Below are positions 51,523 through 60,365 of a stretch of 64,000 bases of DNA, piece by piece (within the stretch, counting starts at the first letter, position 1; every line of letters starts with the position of its first letter). Origin of the DNA: Staphylococcus sp. IVB6214 (GTDB lineage Bacteria > Bacillota > Bacilli > Staphylococcales > Staphylococcaceae); assembly GCF_025558585.1 (NCBI RefSeq), contig NZ_CP094723.1, positions 1,550,001 through 1,614,000 of the forward strand, given 5' to 3'. The notes under the pieces were generated by a model. It was not told the DNA's origin and ran no database searches. It saw only the letters and a list, made by a program, of their open reading frames with translations. The position numbers and the translations under genes are program-made.

Positions 51523-52089
51523 TTGCAAATCATTGATAACGGTATTGAGACACTGGCTCGAAAAATACAACAACATCAAAATTTAGACCATATCGACTTT
51601 TTAAAGGTACGATTAGGCATTCAAATTGTTGCGATTAATTTTTTTAAAGCTATCGTTACATATGGTCTCGCACTCCTCCTGAATACCATTTTATACACAC
51701 TCACAGTTCACGTAAGTTATATTTTTGTGCGTCGTTTTTCTCACGGAGCACATGCCAAATCTTCATTACTGTGTCACATTCAAAATATACTATTATTTGT
51801 GTTGGTGCCGTTTGCTATTGCACGTTTCACGATACCATTTCACTATATGTTTGTTTTAGGCGTTATTGGATGGCTTATTGTCATCAGATATGCACCTGCT
51901 GCGACGAAAAAACAACCGATTAAGGCATCAAGACGCCGTGGGTTGAAGGTGAAATCTATCATTGTAACGGCGATAGTCCTAATCATTGCCCTTGTCGTTC
52001 CTGCACCATACCAACAATTGATATGTTTTGGTGTCGCACTACAAGCAACAACATTACTACCTATATTTTTCCCTAAGGAGGCGGATTGA
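51523..52089 (+). CDS. agrB: AIP-processing protease AgrB
   Basis: Membrane cysteine protease of 188 residues that trims AgrD and forms the thiolactone. A TTG start is chosen: GGAGG lies 7 bases upstream, and it puts the catalytic residues at His77 and Cys84, the same numbers as in S. aureus. An upstream ATG at 51502 overlaps the -10/transcript start and is unlikely. The motif is RRFSHGAHAKSSLLCH; about four to six membrane segments follow, with the conserved YAPAATKKQPI. Confidence 0.95.
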   Translation: MQIIDNGIETLARKIQQHQNLDHIDFLKVRLGIQIVAINFFKAIVTYGLALLLNTILYTLTVHVSYIFVRRFSHGAHAKSSLLCHIQNILLFVLVPFAIARFTIPFHYMFVLGVIGWLIVIRYAPAATKKQPIKASRRRGLKVKSIIVTAIVLIIALVVPAPYQQLICFGVALQATTLLPIFFPKEAD

Positions 52090-52229
52090 TGATGAATATT
52101 TTAGATGCAATTATTAGTTTCTTCAGTAACATCTTTAAAGCAATCGGTAATTTCGGATGGATTAATACGTGTACGCATTTCTTTGACGAACCAGAAATTC
52201 CACGTGAACTTTTAGAATTAGATAAATAA
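52089..52229 (+). CDS. agrD: Autoinducing peptide precursor AgrD
   Basis: 46 residues (45 if the second ATG is used). An amphipathic N-terminal leader (MMNILDAIISFFSNIFKAIG) is followed by the AIP region WINTCTHFF and the acidic C-terminal tail DEPEIPRE. The predicted pheromone is WINTCTHFF or a shorter form, with a thiolactone ring from Cys to the last Phe. AAGGAGG lies upstream and the start overlaps the agrB stop (ATG in TGATG). It is too short for many gene finders. Confidence 0.95.
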   Translation: MMNILDAIISFFSNIFKAIGNFGWINTCTHFFDEPEIPRELLELDK

Positions 52230-52260
52230 TATCAATAATAACTAGAAAGTGTGTATAAAA

Positions 52261-53562
52261 TTGGAAATGATACGTATCATTTTATTGACATTGTTTCAAG
52301 TTTTAGTTTTATTTTCAGTTACGCATTTGATTTTAATTGATAAACCAAAATACACACGAAGGGATTACCTCTCTATACTTTTAGGGATTGTAGTCCCTTC
52401 TACCATTTTGTTTATACTGTTTGGTAAGGCAACATTATTCTACTTAATATTAAGTTTTTTTGTATTCTTTTTTAAAAAGCAGAAAATGATTGGCATTATT
52501 AGTGTTTTAATAGCTGCTTTAATACTGATACTCAGTGATTTTCTTTCTACTTTATTTTATGAATATTTGACATCGCACTACTATATGCACGTTTACCTAA
52601 GAGAAGGTATTTACGTGATTACGTTTGTTAGCTGTGCCATTGTATTCGCTTTTTTATTTCAATATCTGATGCGCTTTTTAAGAGTATCATGGCTGTACGT
52701 CAACAAGTTGTATCTCATCCTTCTAGCAGTTACGTTGATGGCATTCTTTATATTAATCGATCTATTTACGCCAGCCAAAGTACGTTCTATCGAGGATATG
52801 AAAGCAATCGCACTCGTCATTATCGTCTATTTTATTGCGTTTGCGATACTCGTTATTATGATCTCTATCACTGCTTCGAGAGAGTTAACGTATCGACGTA
52901 ACAAGCAAGAAATTGAAGATTATTACAAATATACGCTTCAAATTGAAGAAATCAATAATGATATGCGTAAGTTTCGTCACGACTACATCAATATGCTTTC
53001 AACGATGTCGGAATATTTAAGAGAAGATGATTTAGAAGGTCTTAAAGCGTATTATGAACGGCACATTCATCCGATAAAAGATCACTTTGAACATACAGCC
53101 CTCAAATTAAACGGCGTTGAAAAGTTAAAAATCCGTGAAATTAAAGGGATGATGACGACAAAAATTATTGAAGCGCAAGAACATCATATCAATATCAGTG
53201 TTGAAGTTGCCGATGAAATCACTGAAATTAATATGCCAATTATTGATTTGAGTCGTGTGCTCGGTATCATTATGGATAACGCCATTGAAGCGTCATTATC
53301 TGTTGAAGATCCAATGATTCAAATTGCCTTCATTCAAACTGATGTCTCTGTGCTCATTATCATTATGAATAAAGCACCAGATAATCTTCCTAAGCTACAC
53401 ACATTGTTCAAAGAAGGCTATTCAACAAAAGGTGACAATCGTGGTATTGGTTTATCTACATTAAAAGAAATTACTGATAGTACAGACAATGTACTGCTCG
53501 ATACAACCATTGACAATCAATATTTTATTCAGAAATTAGAAATATTAAACGACATTCCTTAG
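52261..53562 (+). CDS. agrC: AIP sensor histidine kinase AgrC
   Basis: 433 residues from TTG 52261, which aligns with the start of S. aureus AgrC; GTG 52249 and ATG 52267 are alternatives and the ribosome site is weak. Six membrane segments form the AIP receptor (residues 5-205). The phosphoacceptor is about His240 in MRKFRHDYINML, then the HATPase with DNAIEAS and STKGDNRGIGLSTL. Confidence 0.94.
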   Translation: MEMIRIILLTLFQVLVLFSVTHLILIDKPKYTRRDYLSILLGIVVPSTILFILFGKATLFYLILSFFVFFFKKQKMIGIISVLIAALILILSDFLSTLFYEYLTSHYYMHVYLREGIYVITFVSCAIVFAFLFQYLMRFLRVSWLYVNKLYLILLAVTLMAFFILIDLFTPAKVRSIEDMKAIALVIIVYFIAFAILVIMISITASRELTYRRNKQEIEDYYKYTLQIEEINNDMRKFRHDYINMLSTMSEYLREDDLEGLKAYYERHIHPIKDHFEHTALKLNGVEKLKIREIKGMMTTKIIEAQEHHINISVEVADEITEINMPIIDLSRVLGIIMDNAIEASLSVEDPMIQIAFIQTDVSVLIIIMNKAPDNLPKLHTLFKEGYSTKGDNRGIGLSTLKEITDSTDNVLLDTTIDNQYFIQKLEILNDIP

Positions 53563-53574
53563 GAGGCGTTCTAT

Positions 53575-54291
53575 ATGAAAATATTCATTTGCGAAGATGA
53601 TCCAAAACAGCGTGCACGCATGGAAAACATCATCAACACATACATTATGATTGAAGAAAAACCCATGGAAATCGCACTGTCAACGGACAATCCTTACGAA
53701 CTGATAGAAGCCTCCAAAACGTCATCAGATGTTGGCTGTTATTTTTTAGATATCCAATTAGAATCCGATATCAATGGCATTAAAGTCGGTAGTGAGATTC
53801 GGCAGCATGATCCGATTGGCAATATTGTTTACGTGACGAGTCATAGTGAACTCACATACTTAACATTTGTCTACAAAGTCGCTGCAATGGACTTTATTTT
53901 CAAAGATGATCCTGATCAACTTCAAAAACGAGTCATCGATTGTTTAGAAACGGCGCTCAATCGCCTGAATTTGCTAACTAAAGAAGAGACCGTAGAAACA
54001 CTAGAGTTAAAGCGGGGGAGTGGTTCAGAATACGTCAATTATGATGATGTGATGTTTTTTGAATCCTCTCCAAAGTCACATCGTGTCATTGCACATTTGG
54101 ACAATCGTCAAGTCGAATTTTATGGTAAGTTAAAAGAGCTTTCACAAGTCGACGCACGATTCTTCCGCTGTCATAATAGCTTCGTCCTTAACCGACATAA
54201 CATCGCCAATGTCGAGCCAAAAGAGAGAACTGTTCACTTTAAAAATGGTGAACATTGTTATGTATCTGTGCGCAATATTAAAAAAATATAA
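53575..54291 (+). CDS. agrA: Response regulator AgrA
   Basis: 238 residues. Receiver domain with phosphorylation site Asp59 (YFLDIQLESD) and a LytTR DNA-binding domain (about residues 140-238; RCHNSFVLNRHNI). It activates P2 and P3. It starts 12 bases after agrC with a TAGGAGG site. Confidence 0.97.
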   Translation: MKIFICEDDPKQRARMENIINTYIMIEEKPMEIALSTDNPYELIEASKTSSDVGCYFLDIQLESDINGIKVGSEIRQHDPIGNIVYVTSHSELTYLTFVYKVAAMDFIFKDDPDQLQKRVIDCLETALNRLNLLTKEETVETLELKRGSGSEYVNYDDVMFFESSPKSHRVIAHLDNRQVEFYGKLKELSQVDARFFRCHNSFVLNRHNIANVEPKERTVHFKNGEHCYVSVRNIKKI

Positions 54292-54294
54292 CTC

Positions 54295-54338
54295 AAAGAA
54301 ACACCTGAAGCTCAATGTTAAGCTTCAGGTGTTTCTTT
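54295..54338. terminator. Bidirectional terminator of agrA and scrK
   Basis: AAAGAAACACCTGAAGCT and its exact complement form an 18-base-pair hairpin with an 8-base loop. Confidence 0.92.
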
Positions 54339-54344
54339 AAGAGT

Positions 54345-55292
54345 TTATAAGTTTTCACGTGTTGGAAGGCTTGACAATGCACCATACTGTTGTACAACAT
54401 GCCCTGCAACATCATTCGCAAATGTTAAAATTTGCTCACCTTGTGTACGTAGCGTTTCAATCGGTTGATCTGTTGACTCCATCAACTCTGCAATCACCGC
54501 ACCGATAAAGGCATCTCCTGCACCTGTTGTATCTACGACTTCAATTGGTTTTGGTTGAGAAGTGAACGTCATACCATCTTTAAAAATAAGCGACGCACCT
54601 TCACCCCCTTGCGTATAAATCACCGCTTCAACACGTCCTTTGAATAGTGATTGTATCGCACGTGTCTCGTCTTCAATTTGTGTAATAAATGTCAACTCTT
54701 CATCTGAAATTTTGATAATAGTCGCATGCGGAATGAATGATTGAATCGTTTCTTGATACGCTTGATGATCATCCCATAAAGGCAAGCGAACATTTGGATC
54801 AAAAACAACCGTTGCCCCTACTTCATGTGCTTTTTCTAGCAATGCTTCATGTGCATGCTTCATCGGACTTTCTACCAATGCGACCGAACAAAAATGAACC
54901 ATATCTTCATGTTTCAATGGAATATCTGCAATATTTTCAGCTGCATATAGCATGTCTGCACTCGGTTTACGATAAAATGAAAAATCTCGTTCTCCACTGG
55001 CTGTTAAGCTTACAAATGCCAATGCCGTATTCGCTTCTGATGTACGAGTAATCCGCTGCGTCCCTACATGCAAATCATCTAATGCATCAATAATTCGATC
55101 ACCGAATGCATCCTGTCCAAGTTGCGTAATCAATTGACTGTTTCCTGCTAACTTCTGAACAGCTGCCGCAACGTTACATGGTGCGCCACCAACTTGTGGC
55201 ATAAAACCATCAACATTTTTTAATAATTGATCGCGTTCTGTTGGAATAAAATCAATCAATGCTTCACCAATGGCATAAAATACTTTACTCAT
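54345..55292 (-). CDS. scrK: Fructokinase (PfkB family)
   Basis: 315 residues with the PfkB signature DTTGAGDAFIGAV and N-terminal GEALIDFIP. It phosphorylates the fructose released by ScrB. The start at MSKVFYA overlaps the scrB stop (ATGAGTAA), so the two are coupled. Confidence 0.93.
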   Translation of the reverse strand: MSKVFYAIGEALIDFIPTERDQLLKNVDGFMPQVGGAPCNVAAAVQKLAGNSQLITQLGQDAFGDRIIDALDDLHVGTQRITRTSEANTALAFVSLTASGERDFSFYRKPSADMLYAAENIADIPLKHEDMVHFCSVALVESPMKHAHEALLEKAHEVGATVVFDPNVRLPLWDDHQAYQETIQSFIPHATIIKISDEELTFITQIEDETRAIQSLFKGRVEAVIYTQGGEGASLIFKDGMTFTSQPKPIEVVDTTGAGDAFIGAVIAELMESTDQPIETLRTQGEQILTFANDVAGHVVQQYGALSSLPTRENL

Positions 55293-56778
55293 CTTGTTGT
55301 CCCCCTTCGATGTCATACTTCGTCATTTTCAAATAAACTTGTCCAGAATCAGTTGCAACTTTAATCTTATTTGCTTTAGATTTCGGGAAAATACGTGAAG
55401 TCAGTACACGTTCTCCTTCATTACAAAAAACTTCAATACTTGATGAATCTACAAAAATGCGTAATTGTGTTAATGGTGTATCTAATTGTGTACGACGTGT
55501 CAAACCTTCAACTGGTATTGGCAGTTGCCCACTTTCTGTACGATCTAAGATAACTGTTTGCGTAGCTGTTTCATATCGAATCACAATCGACTCATTTTTA
55601 TTTGAGCGCAAATGAAACTCCACCGCAGACGCATCGTTGTCCAAGACTTCAACAATCAGTTCATATCGTTCACCTTCATATGGGTGCAGTTGTTTCAAAA
55701 ATTTATTAGCATATCCAAGCGCAGTCTCTCTTTGTCCACGCAGTCTACGCAAGTGCATGTGTGGTTTTTGTTTTAACTTGCCGTCTTCAATCGTCAACGT
55801 TCTTGGTAACGTGAGACAATGCGCCCACCCTTCACTATCTGTCGGATAATCGGTATCAGGTAACCCCATCCAACCAATCATTACACGACGATTCGCTTCA
55901 TCCATGAGTGTTTGTGGTGCATAAAAGTCGAAGCCGTTGTCCAGTTCTATAAATTCACCATGTGTCATTTCAAGTGTTTCAAAGTTCAGTTCTCCAACAA
56001 TATAACCGCTTTGATAAATGTTGTTATAACGATCGCCATCCGCTTCAATTCCTTGTGGCGAAAACACTAACACATCTTTGCCATTCAACTGAAAATAATC
56101 TGGACACTCCCACATATAGCCAAAGTTCGTTAGCGATGTCTTAATCTCACCTTTAAACGACCATGGTCCTTCTGGCCGGTTCGCTTCGTACAACACTGCA
56201 CATCCTGTTTCATTAACACGTTGTGCACCGATTAAGGCATATAGCTTTCCATCTCTCGTGAATACTTTTGGATCTCTAAAATGTTGTGTATAACCTGCGG
56301 GTGGTTCTGGGATGGCTGGTGGCAACAACTTTTCAACTTGACCCGCTTCATTTACTTTTGCAACAACTTGTGCACTTTTGCGTTCCCATGCTTCTGTGCG
56401 ATGATTACCTGTATACATGTAATAGAGTGACCCTTCGAATTCAAAGGCACTTCCACTGTATACACCATGACTATCGTGTTGTGTATCAGGTTTTAATACT
56501 GTTTTGTCATGTAAATAATGTACAAGATCTGTACTTTTATATTGATCCCAATATTTCAAACCATGAACTGCGCCGAGTGGAAACCATTGATGTGAAATAT
56601 AATACTCGCCATTAAAATAAATGAGTCCATTCGGGTCATTAAGCAGCCCCGTTGATGGTTGAATATGATATGTTTGTCGGTATTGGGAATTTTGAACTGT
56701 TCCCTTTAATTGCTCTAACTCTTCTACCGTAGCATCTTCTAATTTGCGATAACGTGCTTCACGTGTCCATTCTTTCAT
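55285..56778 (-). CDS. scrB: Sucrose-6-phosphate hydrolase
   Basis: GH32 enzyme of 497 residues. The nucleophile is in LLNDPNGLIYF, the RDP motif in HFRDPKVF and the acid/base in WECPDYF, with a C-terminal beta-sandwich. It splits sucrose-6-phosphate to glucose-6-phosphate and fructose. It starts 14 bases after scrR. The sucrose PTS permease is not in this window. Confidence 0.96.
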   Translation of the reverse strand: MKEWTREARYRKLEDATVEELEQLKGTVQNSQYRQTYHIQPSTGLLNDPNGLIYFNGEYYISHQWFPLGAVHGLKYWDQYKSTDLVHYLHDKTVLKPDTQHDSHGVYSGSAFEFEGSLYYMYTGNHRTEAWERKSAQVVAKVNEAGQVEKLLPPAIPEPPAGYTQHFRDPKVFTRDGKLYALIGAQRVNETGCAVLYEANRPEGPWSFKGEIKTSLTNFGYMWECPDYFQLNGKDVLVFSPQGIEADGDRYNNIYQSGYIVGELNFETLEMTHGEFIELDNGFDFYAPQTLMDEANRRVMIGWMGLPDTDYPTDSEGWAHCLTLPRTLTIEDGKLKQKPHMHLRRLRGQRETALGYANKFLKQLHPYEGERYELIVEVLDNDASAVEFHLRSNKNESIVIRYETATQTVILDRTESGQLPIPVEGLTRRTQLDTPLTQLRIFVDSSSIEVFCNEGERVLTSRIFPKSKANKIKVATDSGQVYLKMTKYDIEGGQQDE

Positions 56779-56792
56779 ATTAAATACTCCTT

Positions 56793-57776
56793 TTACTTGG
56801 TAACGGTCCCATTTTTGTGCAATAAAATATCGTCTTGAGACGGCAACACATCTAATACGTGTGTTTTGAGACGTGAGGAATCTTTTAATTGTTCAAACAG
56901 TGCGGTAACAGCCATCTGACCTGCACGTTCATATTGATAGTAAATCGTATGTATTCTTGGATGAACAATATCTGTTACAGGGTCTCCGCCAAATCCCCCG
57001 ATAAACGGTGTGGTTGCTGAATCATTCATAATCAAATGGTATAGAGCCATTGCAATCGTATCAGTGGCACCAATATACGCCGTATGTTCCCTTAAAGTAA
57101 GTTGAGGTTGCAACTTCGCTAAAGCTTGATCGTAATCAAATGCCGCTTGATAAATCTCAACTTCAATGCCTTTTGCGCTTAACGTCTCGTATAGTCCCTG
57201 ATAGCGTGAATGACCAACAGCTTGGTCTTCATCTGGAACTCCTGCATAACAGATATATTCAAATCCTTCTGCAATAATACGCTCAGCCATTAACTCACCA
57301 GCTTGCAAGTCATTATGATAAATGGCACTTAGTTCAGAATGATTTTGACCAATCAAAATCACTGGCATCGGCATTGCTTGGATAATCTCCATATGTGCTT
57401 CTGTAATTGAAGTCGCCATAAAAAGGACACCATCTACTTTACTGCGATGAAATGATCGTAACGCTTCTAATTCTTGTTCCGCATCACGTTCTGTTAGTGA
57501 AAATAATATTTGATACCCCTGTGCTTCACACGTCTTTTTAATCCCTTGCACTGTACTTGCCACTGCATAAGAGTACATACGTGGAATAATCACACCAATC
57601 ATCTTTGTCTTTTGCGCTCTCAAGCTTTGTGCAAATTGATTCGGTGCATATTCATGTGCATCAATCACTTGTTGAATTTTACGCTGTGTCTTTGGACTAA
57701 TTGAACCTTTATTCAAATAACGCGATACCGTACTTTTAGAAACACCTGCAAGCTCCGCAATGTCTCGTATGTTCAT
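56793..57776 (-). CDS. scrR: LacI family sucrose repressor
   Basis: 327 residues: N-terminal helix-turn-helix (IRDIAELAGVSKSTVSRYLN) and a periplasmic-binding-protein-like sugar domain. Start at MNIRDIA with GAGGTGA upstream. First gene of scrR-scrB-scrK, so it probably regulates itself. Confidence 0.92.
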   Translation of the reverse strand: MNIRDIAELAGVSKSTVSRYLNKGSISPKTQRKIQQVIDAHEYAPNQFAQSLRAQKTKMIGVIIPRMYSYAVASTVQGIKKTCEAQGYQILFSLTERDAEQELEALRSFHRSKVDGVLFMATSITEAHMEIIQAMPMPVILIGQNHSELSAIYHNDLQAGELMAERIIAEGFEYICYAGVPDEDQAVGHSRYQGLYETLSAKGIEVEIYQAAFDYDQALAKLQPQLTLREHTAYIGATDTIAMALYHLIMNDSATTPFIGGFGGDPVTDIVHPRIHTIYYQYERAGQMAVTALFEQLKDSSRLKTHVLDVLPSQDDILLHKNGTVTK

Positions 57777-57857
57777 CTCTTTCACCTCACTATGTCAATT
57801 GTTATTCTAACACAAACCCCTTGAAATATTCGCTTAAACTTGTAGTAATCTTGAATC

Positions 57858-57900
57858 AACATTTGTTAGTTGTGACAAGTCTTCACAATTAGCAAATGTT
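57858..57900. promoter_or_regulatory. Long inverted repeat between scrR and the TusA-like gene
   Basis: Two 18-base arms (AACATTTGTTAGTTGTGA and its near complement) around a 7-base loop; 16 positions are fully complementary and two would be G-U in RNA. No T run follows, so it may be an operator or a structured RNA. The inner TTGTGA...TCACAA looks like a Rex site but with one base too many. Confidence 0.5.
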
Positions 57901-57921
57901 TGACAATATCTTGTATAAAAA

Positions 57922-57947
57922 AGAGACTGATACATGGATCAGCCTCT
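57922..57947 (-). terminator. Terminator of the transporter/TusA unit
   Basis: On the minus strand AGAGGCTGAT and ATCAGTCTCT form a hairpin followed by TTTTTT. Confidence 0.85.
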
Positions 57948-57962
57948 AACTATTCTATAACC

Positions 57963-58187
57963 TTATGCTTTTTGAACAGTGATTGTCCATGACGCATCAC
58001 CGAGTTGCTCATAATTCGTAATAGGATAATTTTGCTCCGCAGCCCAGTTTGGGATTGATTCTGTTGCTTGCGTGCAGTCAAAATCAATTTTCAACTCGTC
58101 ACCAACTGCAAGTTCTTCCATCTTTTTCTGTGCTTCTATTAAAGGGAACGGGCATACCATTCCAACTGTACCTAGTTCATATACCAT
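57963..58187 (-). CDS. TusA/YedF-like sulfur carrier protein
   Basis: 74 residues with the CPxP motif (MVCPFPLIEAQ); the cysteine would carry persulfide sulfur. It lies 24 bases after a YeeE/YedE transporter, the usual pair for thiosulfate uptake and transfer. AGGAGAT precedes the ATG. Confidence 0.9.
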   Translation of the reverse strand: MVYELGTVGMVCPFPLIEAQKKMEELAVGDELKIDFDCTQATESIPNWAAEQNYPITNYEQLGDASWTITVQKA

Positions 58188-58211
58188 AATAATATCTCCT
58201 TTATTTCTATA

Positions 58212-59294
58212 TTATGCATTCACTGATTGCGCTTTTACACTTTGCGTTTGTCGACGTGCCGCACGTAACGGTTTGACAAACAAGAAGTAACTCATAAACC
58301 AAGTGCCTAGAATCATTGACGCTAACGCAATCCATCCTTGCCAAGATAGCGCAGCTGTTGCAACAAGTCCATTACCGATCGAACAGCCACCTGCTACGGC
58401 CGCACCAAATCCCAAAAATGTACCACCTAATGCACTGTTACGGATTGTTTTAATGTCTGGTAAGCGCCATTTAAATTCATGAGAGCCTTTTGCTGCAATA
58501 TATGAGCCTACTAAAATACCGAGTACGAGAAAGACACCCCAGTCCAATACAGTCACATTACCTGTTGTTAAAAATTGAACGATATGTGCAGAAGGTGTGG
58601 TAATCCCTAATCCACCTTCACGTCCAGTCGAAATACTCATTGGCCATGCAATCATTGCAATTAAGCCAACTGCAATAGCTGCAACGAATGGATGATAACG
58701 ACGTTCAAACAATATGTGACGAATCCCTGTGTAACGTTGCTTTAATCTCGGAACTGCAATGGTTGGTTTTGGTTTACGTAAAGTTTTGACAACGAAGAAT
58801 GTTGTAATACCGACTAAGAGTACAAGCCATACCCAATATGGTACACCTGTTGAAACAGACATATCTGCATTTGCCACTGTATAACTTTGTAAACGTTCAT
58901 TGATCGGTGCTAAAATACCAAATTTTGAAATAGCTGCAAAAAGCGCATAAAATCCTAGTGCAATCCAACTTCCGATAAGGCCTTCTCCTGCACGATAATA
59001 TGTCCCTGTTGCACAGCCACCTGCTAAAATAATGCCGACACCGAAGATAAACGATCCAATAATTGTTCCAACGATAGGAAACGTCCCGTTATCAATCGTA
59101 ATGAATCCAGCTGCTTTCAATCCGAAAATACCAACTGCTTGAATCGTAATCGCAACTAATAATGCATAAAACATCTTGTTGTTCTTTTGAACGTACATGT
59201 CACGAAAACCACCTGTCAAACAGAATCTTGTACGTTGCATTACAAATCCAAGTAATGCCCCAACGATTAAACCACTAAAAATAGTCCAAATCAT
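58212..59294 (-). CDS. YeeE/YedE family thiosulfate-type transporter
   Basis: 360 residues with about ten membrane segments in two repeats. The repeat motifs GGCATGTYYRAGEG and AVAGGCSIGNGL have the cysteines that relay thiosulfate in TsuA. It supplies sulfur to the downstream TusA-like protein. GGAGG precedes the start. Confidence 0.92.
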   Translation of the reverse strand: MIWTIFSGLIVGALLGFVMQRTRFCLTGGFRDMYVQKNNKMFYALLVAITIQAVGIFGLKAAGFITIDNGTFPIVGTIIGSFIFGVGIILAGGCATGTYYRAGEGLIGSWIALGFYALFAAISKFGILAPINERLQSYTVANADMSVSTGVPYWVWLVLLVGITTFFVVKTLRKPKPTIAVPRLKQRYTGIRHILFERRYHPFVAAIAVGLIAMIAWPMSISTGREGGLGITTPSAHIVQFLTTGNVTVLDWGVFLVLGILVGSYIAAKGSHEFKWRLPDIKTIRNSALGGTFLGFGAAVAGGCSIGNGLVATAALSWQGWIALASMILGTWFMSYFLFVKPLRAARRQTQSVKAQSVNA

Positions 59295-59491
59295 TTTACC
59301 AACCTCCTATATCCGATTAACATTATCTGAATTATATAGAATGTCATTATATAATGCAAGGGTGAGTGTAAAATTTTATAATTTTCCATCTTTCTCAGAG
59401 AGTACCAAATGATACACAAAGTAGTCTCTCAACTTTTTAAAAGATTATTTTGCTATGAAAGACCTATCTGAAAAATAAGCGCATAAAAAAA

Positions 59492-59520
59492 CATCAAAAT
59501 TCAAAAGCTGAATTTTGATG
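59492..59520 (-). terminator. Terminator of rex
   Basis: CATCAAAATTCA and TGAATTTTGATG form a perfect hairpin; T run on the minus strand. Confidence 0.85.
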
Positions 59521-59560
59521 ACTTATTTGCTTACATATTCAATAATTTATGTCGACTGTA

Positions 59561-60211
59561 TTATGCTTGTAGTGTTGAATTGTAATTTTTCATAAAAAAG
59601 AGCAATGATTGAAGTTCTACACCCAGATCAATTTGATGAACTTGTACTGATTGTGGCACTTGTACACGCTTTGGCGTGAAGTTAAGAATACCTTTAATGC
59701 CTGCTTCAACAAGTTGATCTGTAACCGCTTGTGCTGCCGATTCTGGTGTTGCAATAATCACCACTTCAAGTTTTTCTTTCTTAATAATTTCTGTCATATC
59801 TGACATTGGTTTAACAAGGACATTACCGATTGTTTCACCGATCACTTCTGGACGTATATCAAATGCTTCTGTAATTGTCATATCATCGTGGATGGAGAAG
59901 TTGTAAGTAATCAATGCGTGACCGAGATTACCGACACCTACAATGCCGATGTGAATCTCTTCAGAGTCACTTAATTCTGATTTGAAGAAGTCTAGAAGGT
60001 TGTCAATGTTATAGCCGTATCCTTTTTTGCCAAGCTCGCCAAAATAAGAAAAGTCACGTCGAATCGTTGCTGAATCGATATTCAAGCCTTCGCTAATCGC
60101 TTTAGAATTGACACGATTTTCACCTTTCGCTTTTAACGTGTTTACAAAGCGATAATACAAAGGCAGGCGTTTCAAGGTCGCTCTTGGAATTTTTACCGTT
60201 TCTTTAGCCAT
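59561..60211 (-). CDS. rex: Redox-sensing repressor Rex
   Basis: 216 residues: winged helix ([17 protein letters not shown]) and a Rossmann domain ([12 protein letters not shown]) that senses the NADH/NAD ratio, with a C-terminal swapped helix. Start at MAKETVKI with GGAGG upstream. It represses fermentation genes such as adh in this window; a Rex-like box upstream suggests self-control. Confidence 0.96.
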   Translation of the reverse strand: MAKETVKIPRATLKRLPLYYRFVNTLKAKGENRVNSKAISEGLNIDSATIRRDFSYFGELGKKGYGYNIDNLLDFFKSELSDSEEIHIGIVGVGNLGHALITYNFSIHDDMTITEAFDIRPEVIGETIGNVLVKPMSDMTEIIKKEKLEVVIIATPESAAQAVTDQLVEAGIKGILNFTPKRVQVPQSVQVHQIDLGVELQSLLFFMKNYNSTLQA

Positions 60212-60243
60212 TACACAATCCTCCAAAAATATTTCTAAACATA

Positions 60244-60259
60244 TGTGATACATTTCACA
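60244..60259. promoter_or_regulatory. Rex-like operator upstream of rex
   Basis: TGTGATACATTTCACA matches the inner 16 bases of the Rex site. It lies 33 bases before the rex start. Confidence 0.55.
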
Positions 60260-60365
60260 GCACAACACTATAATTATAACTGACTTTTACTCAGAAAGAA
60301 ACATTTACATTTTGATGGGTATATTTTTTGTTGTACAATATATGTTAATGAAAGGAGCATCCCAC

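Noticed and set aside
51502..52089. agrB starting at ATG 51502
   Set aside because: The codon touches the -10 box, so there would be no leader or ribosome site; TTG 51523 fits better.
57870..57888. A Rex operator inside the long inverted repeat
   Set aside because: TTGTGA and TCACAA are 7 bases apart instead of 6, and the symmetry extends far beyond a Rex site.
59396..59440. A riboswitch upstream of the YeeE/YedE gene, from the GAGAG/CTCTC pairing
   Set aside because: The stem is short, lies upstream of the likely promoter, and no known riboswitch core is visible.
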